A DNA stretch of 50,203 nt from an uncultured Clostridia bacterium (GTDB lineage Bacteria > Bacillota > Clostridia > RUG12999): contig CAMNSU010000010.1 in assembly GCA_946555455.1 (NCBI GenBank), positions 1 through 50,203 of the forward strand, in the 5' to 3' direction. How positions within the stretch are numbered: the first letter of the stretch is position 1; each line of letters starts with the position of its first letter. The notes beneath the pieces were generated by a model. The model ran no database searches, was not told the DNA's origin, and saw only the letters and a list, made by a program, of their open reading frames with translations. Positions 9,001-18,066 of this stretch are shown here, piece after piece. Both the position numbers and the translations under genes were made by a program.

Positions 9001-11025
9001 GCGGCGGCGGGAACCGCTGTGAACACGAAAAACATCATGGCGGGAGGCTATGGCTGGGCTCTCGGCGGCTGGGGTACTGCGACAAAAGCAGTGGACGGCA
9101 AAATGAATACGGCGTGGTCATTGGGAAATCACAGCGGCGATTCCGGCGCTCAGCCGGCGGCTTTAAAAACCGCAAGTGGAAACATCGAAAAATATAATAA
9201 GATCAACGTCTATTTCTACTCATTGCCCAATTTGGCAGGCTATGATGTGACAGGATATGAAACGATGCCCAACGATCCGGGCAAGGGTACAAACCAGACT
9301 TTTATCGCTGGCGGTGGCGCAACGCCTGTTGTCAGTTATGACGCGGCCGACGCATCTACCCATTGGGACGAAAACGGCAAACTGACAGTGTCGCTGAAAA
9401 CAGCAAAGAAAAGCAGATATTTCGGCGTTACGCTGAACTGGATAAGAGCCGGCGGCGGTACTAGCACCGGCGTATCCGAATTTGAGGCATACTATCTCAC
9501 ACCGAATGAAGTGCGCTGGAGTGAGGAAAACGCAAAAGTATATAAACCACTGGCAGCAGGAGAAACGACAAACTATGACTTGCCGGAATATACTGTCTTT
9601 GACGAGTTCGGCGACGAAATGGTGGATAAAAGTTTCACAGGCGAATGGTCGCTTGCGCAGCCCTATGCGGGCGTGACCTTTGCAGACGGAAAAATCAGTC
9701 TGACGAATGCCTGCAATGCGGAGGGAATTGATTTTGTCTATACGGCAAAGGACGACGAAAAAACATGGCTGCAACAGACGATCACCATTCCGGTCGGCGT
9801 GGTGAACGATGACTACTATACCATGATGAACGTGGCGGATTATCTGGACACGCAGATTCCGGCGCAGGTCACGGGCAATTTGAATATGATAACAAACAAA
9901 GACGGCGTTTCTGTTGTATGGACATCTGATGATGAAACGTGTATTGCGCTGGACGGTACCGTCTCGCGCCCTGCCTATGATACAGAAGATAAGACTGTAA
10001 CATTGACGGCGGCGCTGTCAATAGGAGAATTTAAACTCACAAAAACCTATACGGTGAAGGTAATCCAGAATGCCACAGATGAACAAATCGCGCTCATGGA
10101 CGCAAACCGCATTGATTTGGGCGTGAAAGGCGTCGTATCTTCTGATATTGTATTGCCGACGACCGGATATTACGGCAGCACCATCACTTGGTCGAGCGAC
10201 AAACCGAATGTGATTTCGGCGGAAGGGAAATATACGCTGACGCAGGGAACCGGAAACAGCACGCCGGTGAAACTGACGGCAACCGTAACCTTTAACGGAA
10301 AAACCGTGAAAAAAGAGATTCCTGTCTATGCGAAAACAACGCCTTCCGGCGGCGGCACCGGCGGTGGAGGCACTGGCGGCGGAGGACGCGGCACCGGCAG
10401 TACAATCGTGGCGGGCGGCGGCACAGCAGTCGCTACACCGCCGGAGCCATTGACAGACGAGCAGCTGCAGCAGGGTCTGTTTGCAGACGTACCCGCCGGT
10501 CATTGGGCAAAATCCTATATTGAAGAATTGGCGGATAGAAAAATTATCAGCGGTGTGGACAGCAGCCACTATGAACCGGAACGGTCAATTACCCGCGAAG
10601 AATTTCTGAAACTGATTATCACGGCGTTCGGATTTACCTTGAAACCTGACAACATTGCGTTTACCGATGTAGCAAGCGGCGAATGGTATGCGGACTATGT
10701 GGCGACAGCCTATAAAGAAGGGCTTGTTAACGGAATAACAGAAACGGAGTTCGGCGTTGGGCGCAATATTACCAGACAGGACGCAATTGTGATTTTGGAA
10801 CGCGTGCTCACAAAACGCGGTATGGAATATAGCGGCGGCGGCAAAACGTATACGGATATGGACGATATTGCGGATTATGCGGCAAAAGCGGTGGAAAATC
10901 TGACTTCTATCGGTATTATACAAGGCGATGAAGCAGGAAACTTCCTGCCGCAAAGTCAAACAACACGGGCAGCCGCTGCGAAAATGATCTATGCAGCCAT
11001 GAAACAAGGGGGACTGTGGTCATGA
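6055..11025 (+). CDS. S-layer-anchored modular protein with three lectin/Ig-like repeats, 1656 aa
   Basis: Large cell-surface protein without a recognisable catalytic domain, probably a glycan-binding scaffold. After a signal peptide come three long units. Each starts with a discoidin-like sandwich (GGYGW or GGYSW near 6154, 7594 and 9031). A roughly 100-residue beta domain follows (VKW or VRW, then YDLP.YTV.DE.GDE), then two bacterial Ig-like domains of the aBig_2 type (pattern I.W.SS....I...G.VTRP). A Gly-rich linker follows at about 1430-1460. Three SLH domains close the protein (about 1474-1650: FADVPAGHWAKSYIEEL, FTDVASGEWYADYV, YTDMDDIADYAAKAV, each with an ITRE- or TR-type motif), which would bind the secondary cell-wall polymer. 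The TTG at 6055 is chosen because AAAGGAG ends 8 bases before it; the in-frame GTG at 6046 overlaps that site. The stop overlaps the next start (ATGA). Confidence 0.85.
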   Translation: MKKCWNLLLALSMLLTMCVCSLPVSAAEPAPGTNLLKGGYGWVGNSGWGRATNEIVDGDMTTSNRVSRNKGGSYMAVAMPTALGVQKFNKVRLFFQKPADMSPSDYYINTYTGAGDADPQESCFYETYTAANRGKDWSFIRYAGSQLEGTRENLITYNNTTDGTCQDKMVYEFTEPVEGRIFYFFYNYQTASSITFGLYEMEAYYVTPVNVKWDSETKTVVKPAAGATSELDISDYSVYDQLGDKLGDNLKAAFPATLELKESYAGVTMEDGKLKLTSDCTADTIELNYIARDSEGTVVLEKTLSVSVVDEISATITYLEGQIPAETQTNLTLPTSYEVDGKTVSIAWASSDTNYIAANGTVTRPTYETGDQTVTLTATITPSSGGTAQTKTFAVKVVKLDSAARVTLDAAKAALKWEVLSTETTKTVTKNLTLPVSADGKLTIAGTDYEGVNISWASSDESVISTTGEVTRKRGGGRSTLTATLSIANGSEETLTETVKFSNIVVLAVGTEQNIMYGGYSWAAWGHWNNALDGCTVTTSGIGKHSAQTNPDYPVAFVTGGDHTAKKYNKVVLHFSKNKAATDGSFNIDNFRLVGYTAGLSNDPGQGASLKPTISNPEGEVELLSYAQGEALLVEAEKNAANGYRVVVNLDAPQQSKYFVFGWQNANNLPAGGLSEFEAFYAKPASVKWNNPDSISMVAPQTGTQEYDLPAYTVYDELGDEVPKGFGGAWTLADSYEGVTLTNNKITLSSDCSVEEIALTYTATDNSDSSTCLTQQLTIPVTPASNDYADVAAAADYLQTLIPTETTQDITLPISYKGVSTVNISWATDSEAYLTAAGKVTRPSGATGDVTVKLTATITCGTETATREFSVKVIAEEVTDVDELLKEAGAALTWDAISGGQQQTAVGKALALPRAKDGILTLGGKSYPGMNISWNSSNPAALNEKGNVARQAEATPLTLTATLSVVSGGQQITLDIPFDITVAAAGTAVNTKNIMAGGYGWALGGWGTATKAVDGKMNTAWSLGNHSGDSGAQPAALKTASGNIEKYNKINVYFYSLPNLAGYDVTGYETMPNDPGKGTNQTFIAGGGATPVVSYDAADASTHWDENGKLTVSLKTAKKSRYFGVTLNWIRAGGGTSTGVSEFEAYYLTPNEVRWSEENAKVYKPLAAGETTNYDLPEYTVFDEFGDEMVDKSFTGEWSLAQPYAGVTFADGKISLTNACNAEGIDFVYTAKDDEKTWLQQTITIPVGVVNDDYYTMMNVADYLDTQIPAQVTGNLNMITNKDGVSVVWTSDDETCIALDGTVSRPAYDTEDKTVTLTAALSIGEFKLTKTYTVKVIQNATDEQIALMDANRIDLGVKGVVSSDIVLPTTGYYGSTITWSSDKPNVISAEGKYTLTQGTGNSTPVKLTATVTFNGKTVKKEIPVYAKTTPSGGGTGGGGTGGGGRGTGSTIVAGGGTAVATPPEPLTDEQLQQGLFADVPAGHWAKSYIEELADRKIISGVDSSHYEPERSITREEFLKLIITAFGFTLKPDNIAFTDVASGEWYADYVATAYKEGLVNGITETEFGVGRNITRQDAIVILERVLTKRGMEYSGGGKTYTDMDDIADYAAKAVENLTSIGIIQGDEAGNFLPQSQTTRAAAAKMIYAAMKQGGLWS
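6154..10335 (+). repeat. Three tandem lectin/Ig module repeats inside the SLH protein gene
   Basis: At protein level the segments starting near 6154, 7594 and 9031 repeat the same order: a sandwich beginning N.(L/M).GGY(G/S)W, a ...VKW/VRW... domain, and two Ig-like domains. The repeats are diverged at DNA level, so they are old duplications. A fourth, single copy of the sandwich (VGWTVQGWGKVSGAVDG) is found in the lyase encoded at 18067-22554, which shows that modules have moved between neighbouring genes. Confidence 0.75.
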
Positions 11026-13685
11026 GAAAAAAATTAATCTATTTATTATTGGCGCTTATGCTGCTGTGCACAGCCGGTTTTCCGGCTGGCGCAGCGGGCT
11101 TTACCGACACGACAGGCACCAGATATGAAACGGCGGCAAATGTGCTTTCTGCACTGGGCTTTGTATCAGGACAGGGGGACGGCGCGTTTGATGTGAACAG
11201 CCCCATGACGCGGGCAGAATTCGCTTCCGTGATGTCGAAAATCTCCAAAAGCTGGGGGCTGAGCATCGGCAGCGACGAAACCTATTTCTATGATGTGCGC
11301 GAAGGTCACTGGGCGAAAGATGCAATCGACAGTGTGGCAAACGCGGGATTGATGACGGGAGAAAACAATTATTTCCGTCCGGATGCGCCAATTACAACAG
11401 AAGAAGCGGCGCGCACGCTTGTGATTCTGCTGGGCTACGACTACCTTGCGCAGAAACAGTCCTATACGCTGGCGGCGGTGCAAATCGGTCTGCTGCGCTC
11501 CGTGCAAACAGGCAGTCAAATCACGCGCGGCGAACTTTTAATCATGCTCTATAATGCGCTGGACATTGATTTGCTTTCCGTGACAAAGATTGTGCAGGGT
11601 GCAAACGGCGTATTGACAACGCAAAGGGAAGCGGTGAAAGACGCAACCATTTTAACAGAATATTTTGATATCTACAAAAGCCGCGGTCAGGTGACAGCTG
11701 CCGGCAATTTGGATATGGTGACCTATACCAATGACGAAACGGACATCGTCCGTATTGACAACGAGGAATATCGGTTGGCGGAGGGGGTACTGGCGGACAG
11801 CAGTGCGCTGGGATGTATCGTAGATTTCTACTATCGCGCGGCGACAGACGACGACATACCGACGCTGCTGTACTACAAGGTACGCAAAGAAAATGAAATC
11901 ATTGAAGTGTCCGCTGAAAATGTGGCGGCAGGAAGCACAACAACCAGTTTCATCTATTTTGACGAGGACGGACGCAGACAAACACAAAAGCTGTCCGCCG
12001 GTGCGCGGTTTATCCTCAATGGCTATTTCATTCCGGATTCCGCCAAAAAAGACAGTTTGTTTGACCTTGCAGCCGGTTCCGTGCGGATTGTCATTCCGTC
12101 GGACGACAGCACGGAATTGGTGTGGATTCAAAGCTATGCGTACCATCTTGTAAAAGCGGCGGGGAATGACGGAATCTATCTCAAAGATGGCGGCTATATT
12201 GATTTAGATGATACGAATAGCGATATAGAAGCGTTTTGCTACATGGCAAACGGTACGCCGACGGCATTGAGCAAGATTGTTTCAGACAGCGCCGTTGCGC
12301 TGGCGGAGGTACAGGCGGCAGACGGTAAAACCTACCGCAGCGTTTATATTCTGAAAAGCGTCACAGGCAAAGTGGAGGAAATCGGCGGCGATACCGGCAG
12401 GGAAAAAATTACGCTGGACGGCGTGCAATATGACGCAGCGGATGGCATTATGAACTGGGGGCTGCGCATAGGACTCAGTTACAAGTTCTACATTGGCATG
12501 GATGGCGAAATCTGTCTGTTTCAGGAAGCAAAATCCGGCAGCTTGCGCTACGGATATTTGATTGAAGCAGGAACGAGCGGCGGCATCAGCACAGCGCTGC
12601 AAATGAAAATCCTGAACGAAGGCGGTTCGGTTTCGCTTTTGGAGGTTGCAAGCACGTTTACTATCAACGATATCGCGGTGAAAGAAGGCGGCGCCGGCAG
12701 CGCGCAGGCATATAATCAATATTTATATGACGCAGCGCAGGGCAAGGCAATCCGTCAGGTTGTGGCATACATGATAAACGACCAAAACGAAGTCACCCGC
12801 ATTTATACGGCGTTAGATAATGAGGATGCGGTGCTCTCTCTGGACGTACCAAAAGCGCTGCGGCGGCTCAAAGGAAGTTCTATCTTTAATTTTAACGGCG
12901 AGTTAGCGCCCAAAAGAGAAGGTATCATATTTGTGGTGCCCAGCGACACTAATGCGGACGAAACAGATTATGCCGTTTGGCCGCAGTCGGCGTTTCAAAA
13001 TGACGCCAGCTATACCGTAGAGGGATATAATGTGAATGATTTACGCGAGGCGGACGTCATTGTGGTGACGCTTGCCAACACAGACGTCACAAACTTTATT
13101 GCCAACGGCTATACCTGCGTGTTTGACAAAAAGAGCCGCGTGGTGCTGGAGGACGGTACAGAAACATGGGCAATCACCTACTGGCAGCAGAACCAAAAAC
13201 GGACAATGACCATTTTGCCCAGAGACGGCAAATCCACCTATGAAAAAACAATGGAAACAGCAAGAGACATCAAACGCGGCGACTGTTTCAAGATGGAACT
13301 CACGAGCGACAGCACACAGATTAAAAACATGGCGATTGAGTTCAGCAATGCGCAGCGAACGACAATGACGAGCAACTATAATGATGCGCGGCTGTTGTAT
13401 TACGGACAGATGACGGCAATCGGACCGCTGTCTTTTGTGGCAACGGCATATGCTGAAAAACCGGAAAACGGATATCTGGGCACGACGAGTTGGTTGTTTA
13501 AAAATGCCGCGCGCGTGAGTACCTACCTCTATACAGGTGATGATGAAGAAATCCAGTATTGTCCCAACGGACTGGCGGACGTGAAAGTCGGCGACTGGAT
13601 TTTGTATCAGGCATATTGCGGCGGCGGACGGTCAATGGTGATTTATCGTGATGATGACAGGCTTCCCAGCGGCGCGCTGAAATAA
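11022..13685 (+). CDS. Surface protein with N-terminal SLH domains and repeated beta modules, 887 aa
   Basis: A signal peptide is followed by three SLH domains at about residues 25-190 (FTDTTGTRYETAANVLSALG, FYDVREGHWAKDAID, and a shorter third with ITRGELLIMLYNALD). The remainder has no named family I can recognise. It contains repeated segments of the form G.V..........I.(I/L)D...Y.........G....FY, at about residues 220-290 and 445-500, suggesting a string of small beta-barrel-like domains. It is a full-length paralogue of the protein encoded at 32773-35427; both lie beside heparinase-type lyases. ATG 11022 overlaps the previous stop (ATGA), with AAGGGGGA 8 bases before it, so translation is probably coupled. 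A structural or docking role in the S-layer is inference. Confidence 0.85.
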   Translation: MRKKLIYLLLALMLLCTAGFPAGAAGFTDTTGTRYETAANVLSALGFVSGQGDGAFDVNSPMTRAEFASVMSKISKSWGLSIGSDETYFYDVREGHWAKDAIDSVANAGLMTGENNYFRPDAPITTEEAARTLVILLGYDYLAQKQSYTLAAVQIGLLRSVQTGSQITRGELLIMLYNALDIDLLSVTKIVQGANGVLTTQREAVKDATILTEYFDIYKSRGQVTAAGNLDMVTYTNDETDIVRIDNEEYRLAEGVLADSSALGCIVDFYYRAATDDDIPTLLYYKVRKENEIIEVSAENVAAGSTTTSFIYFDEDGRRQTQKLSAGARFILNGYFIPDSAKKDSLFDLAAGSVRIVIPSDDSTELVWIQSYAYHLVKAAGNDGIYLKDGGYIDLDDTNSDIEAFCYMANGTPTALSKIVSDSAVALAEVQAADGKTYRSVYILKSVTGKVEEIGGDTGREKITLDGVQYDAADGIMNWGLRIGLSYKFYIGMDGEICLFQEAKSGSLRYGYLIEAGTSGGISTALQMKILNEGGSVSLLEVASTFTINDIAVKEGGAGSAQAYNQYLYDAAQGKAIRQVVAYMINDQNEVTRIYTALDNEDAVLSLDVPKALRRLKGSSIFNFNGELAPKREGIIFVVPSDTNADETDYAVWPQSAFQNDASYTVEGYNVNDLREADVIVVTLANTDVTNFIANGYTCVFDKKSRVVLEDGTETWAITYWQQNQKRTMTILPRDGKSTYEKTMETARDIKRGDCFKMELTSDSTQIKNMAIEFSNAQRTTMTSNYNDARLLYYGQMTAIGPLSFVATAYAEKPENGYLGTTSWLFKNAARVSTYLYTGDDEEIQYCPNGLADVKVGDWILYQAYCGGGRSMVIYRDDDRLPSGALK

Positions 13686-13729
13686 GGCGCATGGAGCGTA
13701 TGGGAAAACCGGAAAGGTTAGGGTATGGT

Positions 13730-16700
13730 ATGAGAAAAAAGAGTAGAATCAAACGGCAACTCCTTTTATGGACGGCAGCGGCAATGCTGCTCCAGCCCAT
13801 GATGTTTCAACTCCCTGCCGCAGCAAGCGAAACTGTCATCAGTGAATTCAGCGATCAGTTCGAGGATTATGCACATGACGGCGGTATGCTTTACGCGAAA
13901 AAATGGGACAATGTGAAACAAGGAATGGCAGCGGACAGCCGCGTGAGCATAGAACATGACGGCGGCAATGGTTTTGCGGCGTTCTATGTCAAAGGCGGCG
14001 TGGAAAACGGGCAGGCGTCTTATCCGAGTGTGGCTGTGAGAAAAAACAATATCAACAATCAGGGCAGAACGTTGGTCTATGAAGGCAGCTTCTATACATT
14101 TGACCAAAATGCGAAAATGACGTTTGCATTCACAAACGGAAAAACATCGGAACTACAGGAAATGTTTGTGCTGCAAGGCAGTGAGATTAGCACAAAAACG
14201 GCAAACGGTCAGTTTCAGGCAGTCAGCAGTGCGGCTGAAACAAAAAAATGGAACCGTATTGCATTGGCGCTGGACGGCGCGGCGGGCACTTATCGAATCT
14301 ATCTGAACGGACAGGCGGTCACAGACAGCGTTCCCGTTTCGCTGGGCAAGCTGGACATCAGCGCGCTTTCTATGCAGATTTCTGTCAAAAATCCCACGGG
14401 TATTGCCTATGCGGAGGGCAGAATTTATATGGACGACGTATATGTCTATGAAGCGGCGGCGCCGGTGGAAAACACAGATAGCATTATCAGTCAAACCACT
14501 GATATCACAACTTATTTAAACCGGCAGTTTACCAGCGTCGGAGAGGATAGCAGGGCGCACGGCGTAGCGATGTTTACCGGCACGGTGAACATTGTGGATA
14601 CGCCGTCGGCGACCAACAAAAGCGCCAAGATTATGGTGGGTACAGACGGCGCCTATTTCCCGCTGGAACAAATAGCGGTGGAGAATTTTAACGCGAAAAT
14701 CATTTATCAGGCAGACAGGGACGTGACGCTGTGTGCGAAAGACAAAAACGGTAAAACAGAAAATCTCGTCACAGTGCCCGCACGCAGCGGTTTTGGCAGC
14801 GTCAAAGCGGCGTTTGACATGGAAACAGGCGCCTGCACGCTGACAGACGAAAACGGCAAGACGCACAGCGCGCCGATCACGCTGAAAAACATCATGAGCA
14901 TTGGCTTTGACGGCGAAGGTGCAAGTCTCACGCTGAATAAACTCTTTGCCTACAGCGGCGCGGAGGACGTGGACGATTCCTATTTCAAGGATTACGCCTA
15001 CCAGAAAAAAGCCCGAGATATTCTGGTGACAGACACTTGGAAAGCCAACTATGACGTTTTGGAACAAGGCGTTTTAATGGGAATTGACTTCTATCAAGCG
15101 TCTGTGTTCGGCAATAAAATCAGGCTCAGCGGTCAGCCGCCGCGCGTGTTTGACGGCAAACCTTATGTGCCGGCGGAGGATACGGCAGTTTATTTGGGCG
15201 GCGAGGTGCTGGAGCCGTCGGAGACTGCGCCGGTACGCATTGCAGTAAACGGTAAAACCGTGGAAATCGGCAGCGGGGAAATCCGCCGCGAAAAAGACAC
15301 CAACTATATTTCGGCGCAGCGCATGGCGGCTATCTTTGGACTGGAACTTGCGTGGGACGGCGAATATTTGCTGGGATTCGGCAAAAAGACGCTGTTTAAC
15401 GGTGCAAAGGAACAGGACGAACTGAAAAACGCACTCTATTTCCAGCGCCCGACCGGCGCAGAAATTTATGACCGCATTCAAAAGAAGGGCAGCCTGCACC
15501 CGCGTATTTATGTAGGTGCGGAACGGTTTGCCGAAGTGCGTGAAAACATAGAGAACAATCCAACCATGCAAGCATGGTATGATAAAATCATGAAAGAGGC
15601 AGAAGGCTATCTCGATACCTATGCGCTCTATTTTGAACGCTCGGACGGCGTACGTCTGCTGGCGGTGTCTAATACAATGGTGGCGCGTATGACGGCACTG
15701 GGAGTCGCTTATCAAATGACAGGCGACACCAAGTATGCAGAGGCGGCATGGCGCGACTTGGAGGCGGTGTCGAACTTCAGCGACTGGAACCCCTCTCACT
15801 ATCTGGACGTCACCACCATGTCGCACGGCGTTGCAATCGGCTATAGCTGGTTCTATGACTGGCTGAGCGAAGACCAGAAAAACATCATTGTGGAAGGATT
15901 CATTCGCTGCGGTCTGAACAGTTACATTGAAGGACTGGATATGGATGACTGGTGGGCGCATGTCAATTCCAACTGGAATCCATGGTGCCACAGCGGGCTG
16001 ATGTCGGCGATTGTCGCCATGAGCGACCGGCTGGGCGAACGGGGCATGTATGCGCTGGACAGAGCGTTTCCCTATCTGGAATATCTCTATCCGGAATTTT
16101 TGCCGGACGGCGCGTGGGTAGAAGGTATTTCCTATCACGCGACAACGTTAATCTATCTGTCGGAGTGGTGCGCTACCATGGAAACCGCAACAGGAAAAGA
16201 TTTCGGTTATTGGGATTTGCCCGGCATGGAACTCACGCCCTACTACGGCGAAGCGCTCAGCGGCGCGGGCGGCGTGTATAACTACGGCGATAACACGGAA
16301 GTGGTGTCAAACTGTGCGGCGCAGGCATGGTTTGCCTATAAATATCACGACAACGGTCTCATGCAAATGCGCTACAGCAATATCCTGTCCCGTGGTCTTA
16401 CGACAAACTGGTACGATTTATTGATGCTGCGTCCGGAAATGATGAACGGCTCAAGTTCTATGGCGAACGATATGCTCTATCAGGATAAAAACATTGTTTC
16501 CCTGCGCACCAGTTGGACGGATTCTCTCAACGGCTTCTTTGTAGGCGCAAAAGGCGGACAGAATGGTGAAAGTCATTTCCACTATGATTTGGGCGGCTTT
16601 GTCATGGATGTCGGCGGCGTCCGTTTTGCCTATGAATTGGGGCGTGAGAGTTATGCAACAACAGCGAATGATACGGAAACCTATCAATATAAAAAACGTG

Positions 16701-17941
16701 CCGAAGGTCACAATACCTATGTGATTAATCCCGATGAAACGCCGGGGCAAGGCGACACCGCACTTGCGGAGGTTACGGAATTTGTGAGCAAAGACAAAGG
16801 CAGTTATGCGGTCATTGACCTGACGCAGGCATATGGTGAAGCGCTGGACATGAAACGTGGATTCATGCTTACAAACGACCGTCAATCTTTAATTATTCAA
16901 GATGAAGTTTCTCTTGCGGGCGCAAGTGAAGTCTATTGGTTCATGCACACCGCCGGAGACATTGAAGTGGCGGAGGACGGCAAAAGCGTGTATATCACCA
17001 ATTCCGGCGTCACCATCAAAATGGAAATGCTGGAGAGCGACGACGGCGGTGCGAAATTTGAAGTGCGCGACCCGCTGCCGCTGGATACCACGCCATGGCT
17101 GGAAGGTCAGGGACGCAACGAAAAATTTAAAAAGCTGGCGATTCATTGGGACAATGTCCAGAGTTACACACTGGCAATTGCGGTTTCTCAAGTGATTGAC
17201 CGCGCGGTACCAACCTATACGCAGGAGGTTGTACCAATCAGCAATTGGGAAATTCCGGACGGTGAAATCGTACCGCTGCCCAAGCTAACCGGTATCACGA
17301 TGAACGGCGCAGCGCTGCAAGGCTTTAAGCCGGAGCAATATACCTATTCTGTGAACCTGCCGTATGACGTCGAAGAAAAACCGGTTTATGCCTACACGGC
17401 AGACAGTAGTCTGGAGGTCACTGTAGAAGAAAGCGAAAAGATTATCGGTAACACGAAATTCATTGTGCATGACAAAGAAACCGGAAAATATGCGGTTTAT
17501 GTTGTCAGCACGCATGTGAATAGCTACATTGGTCAGATTCCGGGCAGCAAAGAACTGAATATTGTCGGCGTGACAGCAAGCGATGAACAGGCAGCGGAAG
17601 GAAACTATGCAGTCGGCGTATTGGATAACGACTACATGACGCGTTGGGCTGCTATGTATGACGCATGGCTCACGGTGGAACTGGAAGAGCCGACAGAAAT
17701 TTATGCACTTGGACTCTCATGGTATCTGGGAGACCAACGCAGCTACATTTATGATGTGGAAATTTCCATGGACGGTGAAAACTGGACGCAGGTATATTCC
17801 GGTGTATCCTCCGGAACGACAAAAGACATCGAAAGCATATTGCTGGGCAACCAGAAAGCAAAATATGTGAGATATCAAGGTCATGGACATTCCACCGGAG
17901 ATTGGAACAATCTCTCGACGGTCAGAGTCTATGGGAAATAG
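13730..17941 (+). CDS. Secreted heparinase II/III-family polysaccharide lyase with discoidin tail, 1403 aa
   Basis: Probably cleaves uronic-acid polysaccharide outside the cell by beta-elimination. After a signal peptide come a LamG-like sandwich (about 40-243) and a second sandwich (257-410). A copper-amine-oxidase-N-like segment follows (PPRVFDGKPYVPAED... then NYISAQRMAAIFGL). The alpha/alpha-toroid lies at about 587-903 and the heparinase II/III C-terminal sandwich at about 917-1123. Candidate catalytic residues in family order are Asn750/His754 in NWNPWCH, Tyr802 in GISYHA and His949/His951 in SHFHYD. A cadherin-like domain (1185-1261) and an F5/8 discoidin domain (1272-1403) end the protein. 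It has no SLH domain, so it is free or bound through its lectin parts. ATG 13730 is chosen because it directly starts the signal peptide; ATG 13691 would add 13 residues. The substrate (heparan sulfate, alginate-like or other) cannot be read from the sequence. Confidence 0.88.
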   Translation: MRKKSRIKRQLLLWTAAAMLLQPMMFQLPAAASETVISEFSDQFEDYAHDGGMLYAKKWDNVKQGMAADSRVSIEHDGGNGFAAFYVKGGVENGQASYPSVAVRKNNINNQGRTLVYEGSFYTFDQNAKMTFAFTNGKTSELQEMFVLQGSEISTKTANGQFQAVSSAAETKKWNRIALALDGAAGTYRIYLNGQAVTDSVPVSLGKLDISALSMQISVKNPTGIAYAEGRIYMDDVYVYEAAAPVENTDSIISQTTDITTYLNRQFTSVGEDSRAHGVAMFTGTVNIVDTPSATNKSAKIMVGTDGAYFPLEQIAVENFNAKIIYQADRDVTLCAKDKNGKTENLVTVPARSGFGSVKAAFDMETGACTLTDENGKTHSAPITLKNIMSIGFDGEGASLTLNKLFAYSGAEDVDDSYFKDYAYQKKARDILVTDTWKANYDVLEQGVLMGIDFYQASVFGNKIRLSGQPPRVFDGKPYVPAEDTAVYLGGEVLEPSETAPVRIAVNGKTVEIGSGEIRREKDTNYISAQRMAAIFGLELAWDGEYLLGFGKKTLFNGAKEQDELKNALYFQRPTGAEIYDRIQKKGSLHPRIYVGAERFAEVRENIENNPTMQAWYDKIMKEAEGYLDTYALYFERSDGVRLLAVSNTMVARMTALGVAYQMTGDTKYAEAAWRDLEAVSNFSDWNPSHYLDVTTMSHGVAIGYSWFYDWLSEDQKNIIVEGFIRCGLNSYIEGLDMDDWWAHVNSNWNPWCHSGLMSAIVAMSDRLGERGMYALDRAFPYLEYLYPEFLPDGAWVEGISYHATTLIYLSEWCATMETATGKDFGYWDLPGMELTPYYGEALSGAGGVYNYGDNTEVVSNCAAQAWFAYKYHDNGLMQMRYSNILSRGLTTNWYDLLMLRPEMMNGSSSMANDMLYQDKNIVSLRTSWTDSLNGFFVGAKGGQNGESHFHYDLGGFVMDVGGVRFAYELGRESYATTANDTETYQYKKRAEGHNTYVINPDETPGQGDTALAEVTEFVSKDKGSYAVIDLTQAYGEALDMKRGFMLTNDRQSLIIQDEVSLAGASEVYWFMHTAGDIEVAEDGKSVYITNSGVTIKMEMLESDDGGAKFEVRDPLPLDTTPWLEGQGRNEKFKKLAIHWDNVQSYTLAIAVSQVIDRAVPTYTQEVVPISNWEIPDGEIVPLPKLTGITMNGAALQGFKPEQYTYSVNLPYDVEEKPVYAYTADSSLEVTVEESEKIIGNTKFIVHDKETGKYAVYVVSTHVNSYIGQIPGSKELNIVGVTASDEQAAEGNYAVGVLDNDYMTRWAAMYDAWLTVELEEPTEIYALGLSWYLGDQRSYIYDVEISMDGENWTQVYSGVSSGTTKDIESILLGNQKAKYVRYQGHGHSTGDWNNLSTVRVYGK

Positions 17942-17972
17942 TACGCGGAAGCGGTAAAACGAAATCATGATG

Positions 17973-18016
17973 TATGCCCGAAACGACAAAGAGAAATCCG
18001 CGTTGTTTCGGGCATA
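17973..18016 (+). promoter_or_regulatory. Hairpin between the two lyase genes
   Basis: A 12 bp perfect stem (TATGCCCGAAAC at 17973-17984 with its complement at 18005-18016) can extend inward by a G-T, an A-T and a C-G pair. There is no following T-run, so it is not a typical terminator. It lies in the 125-base gap between the paralogous lyase genes and ends 50 bases before the next start. It could stabilise, process or attenuate the message and so set the ratio of the two lyases. Confidence 0.55.
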
Positions 18017-18066
18017 TTATCAGGCGTTTCCTGCAAAGAACTTTAAGAAAACGGAGGTGAGGGGCA

